The translations under genes were made by a program, and so were the position numbers. The notes beneath the pieces are model-generated. The model was not told the origin of the DNA and searched no databases. It saw only the letters and a list, made by a program, of their open reading frames with translations. From a virus: 26,900 nt of DNA. Positions 15,316 through 22,437 of the stretch are shown piece after piece; position 1 is the first letter of the stretch, and every line of letters begins with the position of its first letter. The stretch spans positions 1 to 26,900 of the IMG/VR virus record IMGVR_UViG_3300022698_000083. One strand, written 5' to 3'.

Positions 15316-15831
15316 TTACGCCGGAGCCGTGTTCAGCGTGTAGGGTCGATTCAGAGCTACATAAGCGTTAGCAGCCGCCGGGTCCCCGTCGTCGCTCAGG
15401 CTGAAAGCGCCGTAGATAAGGTCGCCGGACACCGCAGCATCATCGATCCGTCCCACAGAGCTGCTCAAATACAGCGCGCGCCCTGCCGCAACGTCTGCGA
15501 CGTAAGCAACCGCACGACCACGCACCTGAACCCACATATAGTCGTTTGTGGTGAACGAAAGGAGCGATACTCCAATCAGGCCAACGTCATTTGCCGTCGC
15601 CGGGGCGCACGTCCAGTCGAGCGGGTTAATTGAAACCACGAACCCAGGAAGTGTCGGGTCGTCTGACGGAAACGTATCCGCCCCACGAACCAGCATGAAC
15701 TCGGCCTCCCCCGCAAGGGTGGTAGGGTCCTTGTCTTCCGCGGTAACGATGGTGCCGAGATCAAAGCCAGGACGAGCAGCTGAGACGTTGTACAGGTCCG
15801 CGCCGATCGCGCTTTTGGACTGCCACTCCAT
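15316..15831 (-). CDS. probable capsid decoration/head protein, 171 aa
   Basis: All-beta protein with no catalytic motif. Segments such as SFTTNDYMWVQVRGRAVAYV and AGRALYLSSSVGRIDDAA resemble the beta-barrel decoration or capsid-associated proteins that often follow the major capsid gene (the VQVRG/VAAG pattern is frequent among phage head-decoration candidates). The start is ATG 15831 with GAGGAG 7 bases upstream. It sits four bases from the preceding 63-aa gene. Family membership is not certain. Confidence 0.6.
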   Translation of the reverse strand: MEWQSKSAIGADLYNVSAARPGFDLGTIVTAEDKDPTTLAGEAEFMLVRGADTFPSDDPTLPGFVVSINPLDWTCAPATANDVGLIGVSLLSFTTNDYMWVQVRGRAVAYVADVAAGRALYLSSSVGRIDDAAVSGDLIYGAFSLSDDGDPAAANAYVALNRPYTLNTAPA

Positions 15832-15834
15832 ACT

Positions 15835-16026
15835 TTACTCCTCGTCTTCTGAAAAATCGTCTTCTGAAGAATCGTCTTCTGAAGGATTGTCTTCTGAAAC
15901 CTCAGAAGTAACGAGTGCCTCCAAACGAAAATGCTGGACATGAGTGTCGATGGGATCCCCCGTCACCGGGTCAACCGGACACGACTTGCCAGCGGGTATC
16001 GGTCGGAGCGTTGCTTCTTTATCCAT
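15835..16026 (-). CDS. 63-aa acidic protein with Ser-Glu-Asp repeats
   Basis: Short protein in two parts. Residues 1-35 include a Pro/Lys/Cys segment (RPIPAGKSCPVDPVTGDPID) that recalls a small beta or metal-free knuckle found in other phage head proteins. Residues 42-63 are an acidic tail built from five-residue SEDDx units, encoded by a 15-bp tandem repeat. The start is ATG 16026 with AGGAG. It is the first gene after the capsid terminator. It could be an assembly helper or decoration peptide; the function is unknown. The repeat region may vary in length between relatives. Confidence 0.6.
   Translation of the reverse strand: MDKEATLRPIPAGKSCPVDPVTGDPIDTHVQHFRLEALVTSEVSEDNPSEDDSSEDDFSEDEE
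15845..15904. repeat. four tandem copies of a 15-bp repeat
   Basis: Units start TCTTCTGAA at 15845, 15860, 15875 and 15890 on the + strand; the last six bases of each unit vary. The repeat is in frame within the 63-aa gene and encodes the SED-rich acidic tail, so copy number can change without a frameshift. Confidence 0.9.
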
Positions 16027-16039
16027 AAGATTCTCCTGG

Positions 16040-16062
16040 AAAAAGGAGGGGTCTAGGACCCC
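16040..16062 (-). terminator. intrinsic terminator after the major capsid gene
   Basis: On the - strand GGGGTC-CTA-GACCCC (16062 to 16048) is followed by TCC and five T residues. It lies 16 bases after the capsid stop codon and before the ribosome binding site of the 63-aa gene, so it probably reduces read-through from the very highly expressed capsid message. Confidence 0.75.
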
Positions 16063-16078
16063 CCAAGCGGGCTACCGA

Positions 16079-17038
16079 TCATGCGTTGCTGTCGTAGCGA
16101 CCCTGGAACTGTGCGCCGGAGCACGTGAGGTTTCCGGCCCACGCCATGATCTGCACTTCCGCATCCTGGTTCGTCGCGTAGCGGCGATTCGGCGACAGCG
16201 GAACCATGTTGCGATTGGCGTGCGGACGATAGTGCATGTACTTGGTGTTCAGGAAAAACGCTGTTCCAGCCGGGCAGAAGCCTCCGATACCGCCGTCCAG
16301 GCACACATCGGCGTCCATGAACTTGATGGTCGGGAAACCGAGGTTGCCAACTTCCGGCGACATGAAACGCTGCTGCGCCTGGAGGCTCGCCATGTAGGCT
16401 TCCCAAACCGTGCTGTCGCAGATGATCAGGTCAGGCCGATCGCTACCGCGAACTGTAGACGCCCACAGGCCGTTCCAGTCTGCCTGAATGGTAGACGTGT
16501 CAGCGGAGTCCTGCACCTGATTGCGCCAGAAAGTCCACGTGGCGCGGTCGATGCCGCCGTAGGTGCCGGTCGTCGGGTCCAGGGGAACCGCAGCGTTGAG
16601 GCCGTCGATTTCCTTGCCGCCCGAGCCAGTGCCGTCAGAGTACAGGCCGTCGGAGATCAGGTTGGCCAGAGTGGATTCTGCTACCGTGAGGCGAGACTCC
16701 ATCAGATCGATCATGCGCTCCTTGCCAGAGTTCTGGAGCATTTCCAGGCCGGAGATCACCACCGGCACCGCAGCCTGCTTGATGTCGAACTCAGCGGCGC
16801 TGATCACGTCGCTGACGCCGACCGGCAGGATGTCGTAACCGCTGTAGAAGCCAGCGTTGGAGTTCTCGGCGAAACTCAGTTCCTGAAGAATGCGGTCGCC
16901 GCCGGAAAAAGTCTTGGTTCGACCGGCCAGCTTCATCTTCATCAGGAAGACGTTGTTCTTGGTGACGTTGTCCGCAACCTGTCTGGTGCGAGACTCAATC
17001 GTGGTAGCGAGAATATCGCTAATGTTGGGGAAAGCCAT
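16079..17038 (-). CDS. major capsid protein
   Basis: HK97-fold-type major head protein of 319 aa. The N-arm (FPNISDILATTIESRTRQVADNV) is followed by YDILPVGVSDVISAAEFDIK and a long spine-helix region (SGKERMIDLMESRLTVAEST). The A-domain part includes RPDLIICDSTVWEAYMASLQ and FLNTKYMHYRPHANRNM, a pattern common to phage capsid proteins of this size. Length, position right after an acidic scaffold, strong GGAGG ribosome binding site, and a private terminator all fit. There is no sign of an N-terminal protease-cleaved delta domain, so a separate scaffold is expected, and one is present upstream. The leader is unusually structured. Confidence 0.9.
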   Translation of the reverse strand: MAFPNISDILATTIESRTRQVADNVTKNNVFLMKMKLAGRTKTFSGGDRILQELSFAENSNAGFYSGYDILPVGVSDVISAAEFDIKQAAVPVVISGLEMLQNSGKERMIDLMESRLTVAESTLANLISDGLYSDGTGSGGKEIDGLNAAVPLDPTTGTYGGIDRATWTFWRNQVQDSADTSTIQADWNGLWASTVRGSDRPDLIICDSTVWEAYMASLQAQQRFMSPEVGNLGFPTIKFMDADVCLDGGIGGFCPAGTAFFLNTKYMHYRPHANRNMVPLSPNRRYATNQDAEVQIMAWAGNLTCSGAQFQGRYDSNA

Positions 17039-17042
17039 GGTA

Positions 17043-17133
17043 TCCTCCGTGTTTTCCCTAAGTTAATGAGTGGTTTCTTGCTTCCACCCTTGCGGGCTTC
17101 TGCTTAACTTAGGGAACTTATCCTTGCGGAGGA
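17043..17133 (-). promoter_or_regulatory. capsid leader RNA with ribosome-binding-site-sequestering hairpin
   Basis: In the - strand transcript a perfect 13-bp inverted repeat (TTCCCTAAGTTAA at 17054-17066 and its complement at 17104-17116, 37-base loop) is framed by a second 7-bp pairing: TCCTCCG (from 17133 to 17127) against CGGAGGA (from 17049 to 17043). The latter contains the GGAGG ribosome binding site of the capsid gene. The loop holds a small GCCC-GCAA-GGGT hairpin, and the 5' arm can alternatively form TCC-GCAA-GGA. Pairings are read directly; control of translation is inferred. Confidence 0.6.
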
Positions 17134-17135
17134 GT

Positions 17136-17170
17136 CCCCAGTTGCAGTGAGTGTAGCACTACAACCGGGG
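17136..17170 (-). promoter_or_regulatory. 14-bp hairpin between scaffold and capsid genes
   Basis: CCCCAGTTGCAGTG (17136-17149) and CACTACAACCGGGG (17157-17170) pair along all 14 positions on the - strand RNA (two G-U pairs) with a 7-base loop. There is no T run after it, so it is not a standard intrinsic terminator. An RNase processing site or stability element separating scaffold from capsid message is more likely. Confidence 0.65.
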
Positions 17171-17179
17171 CATTGCAAG

Positions 17180-18241
17180 CTAAACCCGGTCGACCGCCCC
17201 CCAAGCCTGCTCGAGCGCTTCTCGGGCTGTGGTAGGGGTAGGGGTAGCGGGGGTGCCGCGCTGCGGCCTGTGCACCGTTGTAGCGGCTGTACGCTTGGCT
17301 TCCAAGCTGTTGGCAGCAGAGCGGCGTTGAACAATAGCCTGGATCTCAGGGTTCATCTCGCAAGCGAGCTTGTACGCCTGAGCCAGCGAGATATCACGCC
17401 CACTGTTCCCGTAGGCCTCCAGGATATTGGCCATGTCGTTCCTGACATCGCTGTAAAACTCGTTCTTGGGATCCTGGGCGAAAGCGGTCAGCTCGTTTTG
17501 TATGGCTTTCTCTTCGTTCTGCAGAACCTGCTGCTGGGACTGCTGGTATTGATTGACAAACTGTTTCAGTGGGGCCAGCTCCCTTTGCAAGTCCTCAGGG
17601 ATCGAGCTCCCCTGCTGAACATTCTGGCCCTCGGGCTGCTTCCCCACTAACAGGTCATCGAGGGTGCCGATATCAATACCGAACCTTTGAATGATGTTAG
17701 CGACCGTCTGCGCCTTCTGCATGGGCGAGCCCATCTGCAGAGTCGCGCCCGTTTGCAAGAGGCCCTCTATCACCGGCTGAGCGCCGCCGCTCATGGCGAA
17801 GAGCTGCTGGTAAGGCGCGAGTGAACGATCCATGGCTTTGGCTCGTTCCGCGTTCTGGCGGTGCTTCTCCAGCCCTTCCGCTACCTGCTGCTCGCGGAGG
17901 CGGATGTACTCGCGGGCCTCCTTCGGCAGTTCTTTCCACATTTCCCGGCCCTGTGCGTTCCAGCTCTGTGGAGGTACGTCGATTTCGCTGGTCTCGGCCT
18001 CCCCATCTTCTTTGCTGGCTTCGGCAGTTTCTGCAGAAAGCTCTTCTTTGGCCTGCTCTTCAGCATCTCCATCAGCATCTGCTTCATCCCCAGCAGAGGC
18101 TTCTGCACTGGAATCCTCAGTGCTGTTCTCTGTAGGCTCTGGGGAGTCCACAGTATCGTCACTGTTGTCAACTTCTGACGCAGACCATGCGTCTGCCAGC
18201 AGCTCCTCGGTAGACTTTTCGTCCTGCTGTTCATCGTCCAT
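17180..18241 (-). CDS. capsid assembly scaffold protein
   Basis: Protein of 353 aa. The N-terminal 110 residues are extremely acidic and Ser/Glu/Ala-rich (EQQDEKSTEELLADAWSASE and following), then a conserved VPPQSWNAQGREMWKELPKE segment (about residues 109-128), long charged helices (YIRLREQQVAEGLEKHRQNA), a Gln-rich helical part, and a basic Pro/Thr/Arg-rich C-terminus (about 305-340) that probably binds the capsid lattice. The order portal, scaffold, capsid and the composition are classic for a scaffold lost or cleaved at maturation. The DNA of the acidic region is Ser/Glu-codon repetitive. The ATG overlaps the upstream small gene by 11 bases. Confidence 0.85.
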   Translation of the reverse strand: MDDEQQDEKSTEELLADAWSASEVDNSDDTVDSPEPTENSTEDSSAEASAGDEADADGDAEEQAKEELSAETAEASKEDGEAETSEIDVPPQSWNAQGREMWKELPKEAREYIRLREQQVAEGLEKHRQNAERAKAMDRSLAPYQQLFAMSGGAQPVIEGLLQTGATLQMGSPMQKAQTVANIIQRFGIDIGTLDDLLVGKQPEGQNVQQGSSIPEDLQRELAPLKQFVNQYQQSQQQVLQNEEKAIQNELTAFAQDPKNEFYSDVRNDMANILEAYGNSGRDISLAQAYKLACEMNPEIQAIVQRRSAANSLEAKRTAATTVHRPQRGTPATPTPTTAREALEQAWGAVDRV

Positions 18242-18557
18242 TTCTTTCAGCCCTTGTAATTGCTTCGTATAGTTGTTGCTTCCTTTGGAAGCTTACTTTC
18301 GGGTCTACATGACCCTTGTAGAACTTCTCCCGCTCCCTTGCTTTGCGTTCGAAGAACTCTTTGCTGAACTCCCCTGCTGGTACGACGTTGTGTCTGTCAC
18401 AGTGAGCTTTGAGCTCACGGGAGTTACGGATTATAGATCCGTCAATCGGTGACTTAAAAGCCTCGAAATGCCGAACAACGTCCATGCTACGAGGCTCCGT
18501 AGTGTCAGTTATCAGCTCCAGTTCCAGAGTCACTGGATTTTGTCTGTAGCGACGCAT
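18231..18557 (-). CDS. small conserved protein between portal and scaffold, 108 aa
   Basis: Basic helical protein. The central segment SPIDGSIIRNSRELKAHCDR (about residues 36-55) followed by HNVVPAGEF resembles a small conserved phage family usually found at this position, in which a short knuckle-like turn precedes long charged helices (KEFFERKAREREKFYKG). No Cys pair for a metal knuckle. The start is ATG 18557 with GAGGG; it overlaps the portal gene by 53 bases and the scaffold gene by 11. It is probably involved in head assembly; the function is unknown. Confidence 0.7.
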   Translation of the reverse strand: MRRYRQNPVTLELELITDTTEPRSMDVVRHFEAFKSPIDGSIIRNSRELKAHCDRHNVVPAGEFSKEFFERKAREREKFYKGHVDPKVSFQRKQQLYEAITRAERNGR

Positions 18558-20718
18558 TTGCCCTCATCTCCTGCATCTTGTACTCGTGTTCAGTGTCCAT
18601 CTCCACGAGCTCGTTTTCGTGATTAACCTGAGCCTCCGCTGCCGCGTTGGTTGCCTGAGACTCTTCTGTGGCCAGATCTGCGTTGAGTTTAGCAGCGATA
18701 ATCTGCAAGTCTCCTCGCAGATCCGCCATAATCTTCTGCATGTCCCCTTGGCTCTTGGCAACGGCTTCTGACATCTTGGCCTGATGCTGCTGCTGAAGCT
18801 CTTGCACCCTCTGCTCGAACTTTTGCTGCTGAAGCTGTTGGTCGGCCTGCGCTTTGCCCTGTATGCGAGCCATTTCCATCTGGTGCTCCATCTGGGCACG
18901 CTGCTGGTCCGCTTGCTGCTGCTGAGCCTGTTGCTGGTTGGGGTCAGGAAGCGGCTGCTGCTTGGCCATGTCGATAGCTTGGTCCAGCATACCCTCGAGG
19001 TAGTCAGACCCTTTGAAGCCGGACATGGAGAACTTGAGCATTTCCATAAGCACGGGCAGCGCCTGAGGCACTGAACCGAGCATTGCTCCGGCAGACTGGA
19101 CATAGGTCGCCATCGCAGTCAAAAACTCCACCCTCTCGGCTTTTAGCTGGGCGTAGTCCACCATGGCAATAGATTCGGGCTTAATGTTGATCCGCCACTG
19201 TACTTCTGGCGACTTGAGCATTTCAATCGCCGGACCAACCTTGTCTCGGTCAAACTGACCGATGAATGCTGCGTTGCTGTGACGAGCAATGGTCTCGAAG
19301 GAGAAGTGCTTGCTGATGATCTCAGCCTTCAGCGCTTCTAGGTCGCTGGCAAAACGAGCGAACTCGTCCTGAAGAGCTTGTACGCGAATACTGGCGAACT
19401 TGGCCTTCATTTCTTCTTGGCCGACACCAGCATACTGATTCGAGTGGCCGCGCAGAATGTCACTCAGCCCGGTGCTCTCGTAAAGGAGCTGAATAGTGTC
19501 TTGTTGGATTTGCTTCAGCGTTTGAAGGACTGCCACTACATCTTGGATAGGGAACCAGTCGATCTGGCCCTTCAAACCGCCTTTTTCGGCGAACATGGCC
19601 CAGTTATCCACTGGAATAAGTTCGTTTTCCACGCCCTCGTTCAGCATCCGCTTTACGGCGGTACTGGACTTGTCATAGACGCCAACGACCTTGATAGCCT
19701 TGGTAATGATGGCAATGCGGGTCTGCAAAGTGTCGATTTCGTTGTACAGGTCTTGGCTGATAGTGAAATCAGCCTTGGGCATGAACAAACTGGTAGTCAA
19801 GTTAGCCATCATCGGCTTGGGGCACGGCCAGAAGCCCTCGAGGCCCAGCGGGTCGTCTCTATGGTCTAGAAGATACTGCGCACCGGGACTCCACCAGCAC
19901 ACAGTGCGGTCTTCCTTGCACCAGATCTCCCAAACCTCCGCTTGCATCACGTTATTACGCTGATCGGCGTTAAATTCGTCGTTGGTCTTACCGTCGCCGC
20001 CTGGAGTCTGCACTTTGTACTCAAGTTGCTCGCAAACCTTGTCTCCAAAGCGTTTGCGACACTCTTCTTTGTCCATCCAGCTACGGAAGGCCAACCAAGG
20101 CAGCTCTTTCCACGTGCGACACCACCCCCAACGAACGTCTTGCCAGTGGACGTAATCCGTGTGGACTTTTTCGTCCTTGAGAATTTCCTCTGTGACCGCT
20201 TCTTCCTCCCCGGTCTCAAAATCAACGACGGTAGAGGACATCTCTTCTACTTCTACATCGTACCTCACCCGACCGATACCCATTCCAGGAAGCAAGCGGT
20301 CCTGAAGTGCCGAGCGAAGCACGTCTGCGGTCTCTCCAGATGTAAAATCAGCCTCTTTCAGGAGCATCCGCTCAAGCAGCACGCCGCCAACACGAGCGAT
20401 GTCGTCATCTGGGTCACCAAACTCGCGAGTGACGTCAATTTTGGGTGTGCGTCCATACAGCATGCTCGACACTGTAGTGACATTGGAGTGAAAAAGGTTG
20501 ACACGGAAGGGGAGCTCTGGTCCAAGCGTCTCTTTGTCCCTTTCATCAAGGAACCGCTGAACAATGCAGTTGCCTTGACGAAGGTATTGCCGCATTCTCT
20601 TGTGTGCGGCGTTCATTTCTTTGGTCCAGTGCTGGCACTGCTGACGGGGGCTCTTTTCCGTCGGGGCAGCGGAGTCAGTCTCCTTAGATTCTGAGTATGT
20701 TTCTGCGCCAGTCTCCAT
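18505..20718 (-). CDS. portal protein, P22-like
   Basis: Protein of 737 aa forming the dodecameric DNA entry channel. Helical start (WTKEMNAAHKRMRQYLRQGN) and LPFRVNLFHSNVTTVSSMLY (about residues 69-88) with GRTPKIDV are diagnostic for this portal family. The wing and stem regions follow, with FWPCPKPMMANLTTSLFMPK (about 301-320) and LSDILRGHSNQYAG. The C-terminal about 150 residues (from about 595) are a Gln/Glu/Met-rich coiled coil that matches the barrel/tail extension of P22-type portals. The start is ATG 20718 with GGAGCGAG; it overlaps the large terminase end by 35 bases. The barrel suggests a pressure-sensing headful packaging motor. Confidence 0.92.
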   Translation of the reverse strand: METGAETYSESKETDSAAPTEKSPRQQCQHWTKEMNAAHKRMRQYLRQGNCIVQRFLDERDKETLGPELPFRVNLFHSNVTTVSSMLYGRTPKIDVTREFGDPDDDIARVGGVLLERMLLKEADFTSGETADVLRSALQDRLLPGMGIGRVRYDVEVEEMSSTVVDFETGEEEAVTEEILKDEKVHTDYVHWQDVRWGWCRTWKELPWLAFRSWMDKEECRKRFGDKVCEQLEYKVQTPGGDGKTNDEFNADQRNNVMQAEVWEIWCKEDRTVCWWSPGAQYLLDHRDDPLGLEGFWPCPKPMMANLTTSLFMPKADFTISQDLYNEIDTLQTRIAIITKAIKVVGVYDKSSTAVKRMLNEGVENELIPVDNWAMFAEKGGLKGQIDWFPIQDVVAVLQTLKQIQQDTIQLLYESTGLSDILRGHSNQYAGVGQEEMKAKFASIRVQALQDEFARFASDLEALKAEIISKHFSFETIARHSNAAFIGQFDRDKVGPAIEMLKSPEVQWRINIKPESIAMVDYAQLKAERVEFLTAMATYVQSAGAMLGSVPQALPVLMEMLKFSMSGFKGSDYLEGMLDQAIDMAKQQPLPDPNQQQAQQQQADQQRAQMEHQMEMARIQGKAQADQQLQQQKFEQRVQELQQQHQAKMSEAVAKSQGDMQKIMADLRGDLQIIAAKLNADLATEESQATNAAAEAQVNHENELVEMDTEHEYKMQEMRANASLQTKSSDSGTGADN

Positions 20719-22018
20719 CTTCTCGCTCCTGGAATAATTCTTCGAGCCTGTACTCAGGCGCTTTCAACAGTGGTTCCGCTACCTTAGCGGTCGCCTGCTC
20801 GATTTGCAAGGCTTCAGCGGCTACGAGACAGAAATACCTGAACGCATCCGCTCCGTTACTTGACCAGTCGTGGTGGGGGCTCTTACTGAACTGTTTGTTG
20901 ACCTCGTCGTACTTTCTACGATAAGCTCGCAGCGCCTCGATTCCAATGAAACACGAAACTTGGTCAAATGTAACCCTCGGTAGAATCTTACGCACAGCGT
21001 CGATCCCGTGTTGGACGGCAAGTTTCGGGACAACCTTACATGGAAATCCGGCCGCAATAAACTGCTCGATTGTAGATCGGCCAGTTTGAAACGATTTTGC
21101 GATCGCATCATGGGGTAAGTAGATGGTTTCATACAGATACCGCTTTTCTTCAAGCATATCAAAGTAGTGCTGAAGAGGCTGCCCGTTGGCTTCGTAATAA
21201 TCGATGAGCCTGGGTCCAGTTTCGCCGTCTTGCCAGAACCACATTGCGGTGCTGTCGGTAAATCCAAGGTCTGTAGCAACAAAAACAGGCTTCTCAGGGT
21301 CGTGCGGCTCCTCCCGCATCTTGCCCTGCTCTTCCATCTTACTGATGATGTCTGCATAGTACGTACCACGGACAGCAGCAGTGAAGCTGCACTCCATCTC
21401 CTGCTCATACTGCTCGTCAGTCATTTGCGAGCGCATCTCTTGCAGGTCTGTTTCGTCAAGTAAGCCAGACTGACTAGCTTTGAGCTCCATATGAAACCAA
21501 GAGTCCTCTTTCTTGGCTCGCTCATTCATGTGGTAGAAGTGATTTTTGCCCTTCGGCGTTCCTATGAAGACTGCCCACCCTTTTCGATCCATGAGAGTGG
21601 GAAGTATAACCTCAGCCCAGAGACTAGGACGACAGTCACCAAATTCGTCGAGAACGATACCGTCAAAATAGAGTCCCCGGAGCGCATCAGGGTTGTCAGC
21701 GCCGTACAGGGTAATCCACGCGCCATTAGGCAGTTCTACACGAAGTTCACCATTCTTAACCTTCGTAGCGATTCCATCCGTGGCTTCCTTGAGGTACTCC
21801 CACGCGACATCTTTGGCCTGCCTGTAGAAAGGGGCTACGTAGGCATATCGGGCGGCTTTCTTCTTAGTACGAAGTGCTTTGGCTACTAAGTCGTTAATGC
21901 AGGCGACCGTTTTACCTGCTCGACGGTGGCAAACTAGAGTACTGAATCGCTGACTGCGGGCGTGAAAAGGAATAAACTGAGATCTAGGAGAATAGTTTAC
22001 CTCGACTACATTTGTCAT
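20684..22018 (-). CDS. terminase large subunit
   Basis: DNA-packaging motor with ATPase and headful nuclease domains, 444 aa. Walker A is HRRAGKT (31-37), Walker B IVLDE (121-125) with catalytic Glu125, and motif III is in FIGTPKGKN (151-159). The RNase H-like nuclease has Asp250 and Asp255 in VATDLGFTDS, Asp304 in LPHDA, and Asp391 in the terminal WSSNGADAFRY segment. All expected catalytic residues appear intact. ATG 22018 overlaps the upstream stop codon by 4 bases and lacks a strong ribosome binding site, so translation is probably coupled. Confidence 0.95.
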   Translation of the reverse strand: MTNVVEVNYSPRSQFIPFHARSQRFSTLVCHRRAGKTVACINDLVAKALRTKKKAARYAYVAPFYRQAKDVAWEYLKEATDGIATKVKNGELRVELPNGAWITLYGADNPDALRGLYFDGIVLDEFGDCRPSLWAEVILPTLMDRKGWAVFIGTPKGKNHFYHMNERAKKEDSWFHMELKASQSGLLDETDLQEMRSQMTDEQYEQEMECSFTAAVRGTYYADIISKMEEQGKMREEPHDPEKPVFVATDLGFTDSTAMWFWQDGETGPRLIDYYEANGQPLQHYFDMLEEKRYLYETIYLPHDAIAKSFQTGRSTIEQFIAAGFPCKVVPKLAVQHGIDAVRKILPRVTFDQVSCFIGIEALRAYRRKYDEVNKQFSKSPHHDWSSNGADAFRYFCLVAAEALQIEQATAKVAEPLLKAPEYRLEELFQEREDGDWRRNILRI

Positions 22019-22434
22019 CGCATCTGCAGAAGCTTTTTGACGGCTTCTGCTTCCTCACTGCCCACCGAAATCATGCGGTCAAGCTCTTTCATAGCCTCTT
22101 CTTTTGGAAGCTTTTCCATATCTTCCATCAAGTACTTGACTTGAACATTGAAAATGCGATTGGCATCGTTGTAGTCAGGGCGAAAAACAAGCTCTTCCGG
22201 AGCCCTTTCTGCTTGCCGCAACTTTTTCGCCTTTTTCGCAGCTCGTGCAGGTCCTCCAATCAGTGGAACAGCAGAAAGATAGTCCAGGGCACCGCCGTTG
22301 CCACGAAGTACATTAGCCACAGAGGAAATTGTTCCATAGGGCTCTGTCATCTCCATAGTTGCTTGAACCATAGGGCCATTTTCCCTGAGCATTTTGGCCA
22401 AGACCCTACCTCGATCACTTCGTCTAGTTGGCAT
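22015..22434 (-). CDS. unknown protein upstream of large terminase, 139 aa
   Basis: Unrecognised helical protein. Basic N-terminus (MPTRRSDRGRVLAKMLRENG), a central Gly/Pro/Ala hydrophobic stretch (GALDYLSAVPLIGGPARA, about residues 48-65) followed by a Lys cluster, and a charged C-terminal helix pair (EEAMKELDRMISVGSEEAEA). It sits where a small terminase might be expected, but the hydrophobic section and lack of a clear helix-turn-helix make that reading weak; a better small-terminase candidate lies at 25515. The start is ATG 22434 behind GGAGTAA; the stop overlaps the large terminase ATG. Confidence 0.6.
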   Translation of the reverse strand: MPTRRSDRGRVLAKMLRENGPMVQATMEMTEPYGTISSVANVLRGNGGALDYLSAVPLIGGPARAAKKAKKLRQAERAPEELVFRPDYNDANRIFNVQVKYLMEDMEKLPKEEAMKELDRMISVGSEEAEAVKKLLQMR

Positions 22435-22437
22435 AGC

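Noticed and set aside
15944-17107. 387-aa open frame on the + strand across the capsid gene
   Set aside because: It is antisense to the major capsid protein, whose codon pattern explains the long open frame; composition is Arg/His/Val-rich and not protein-like.
19942-20694. 250-aa open frame on the + strand across the portal gene
   Set aside because: Antisense to a clear portal protein, without a convincing start site or domain.
22015-22434. Small terminase call for the gene just before the large terminase
   Set aside because: Position fits, but there is no visible DNA-binding motif and a hydrophobic Gly/Pro stretch is atypical; the gene at 25515 has the better motif.
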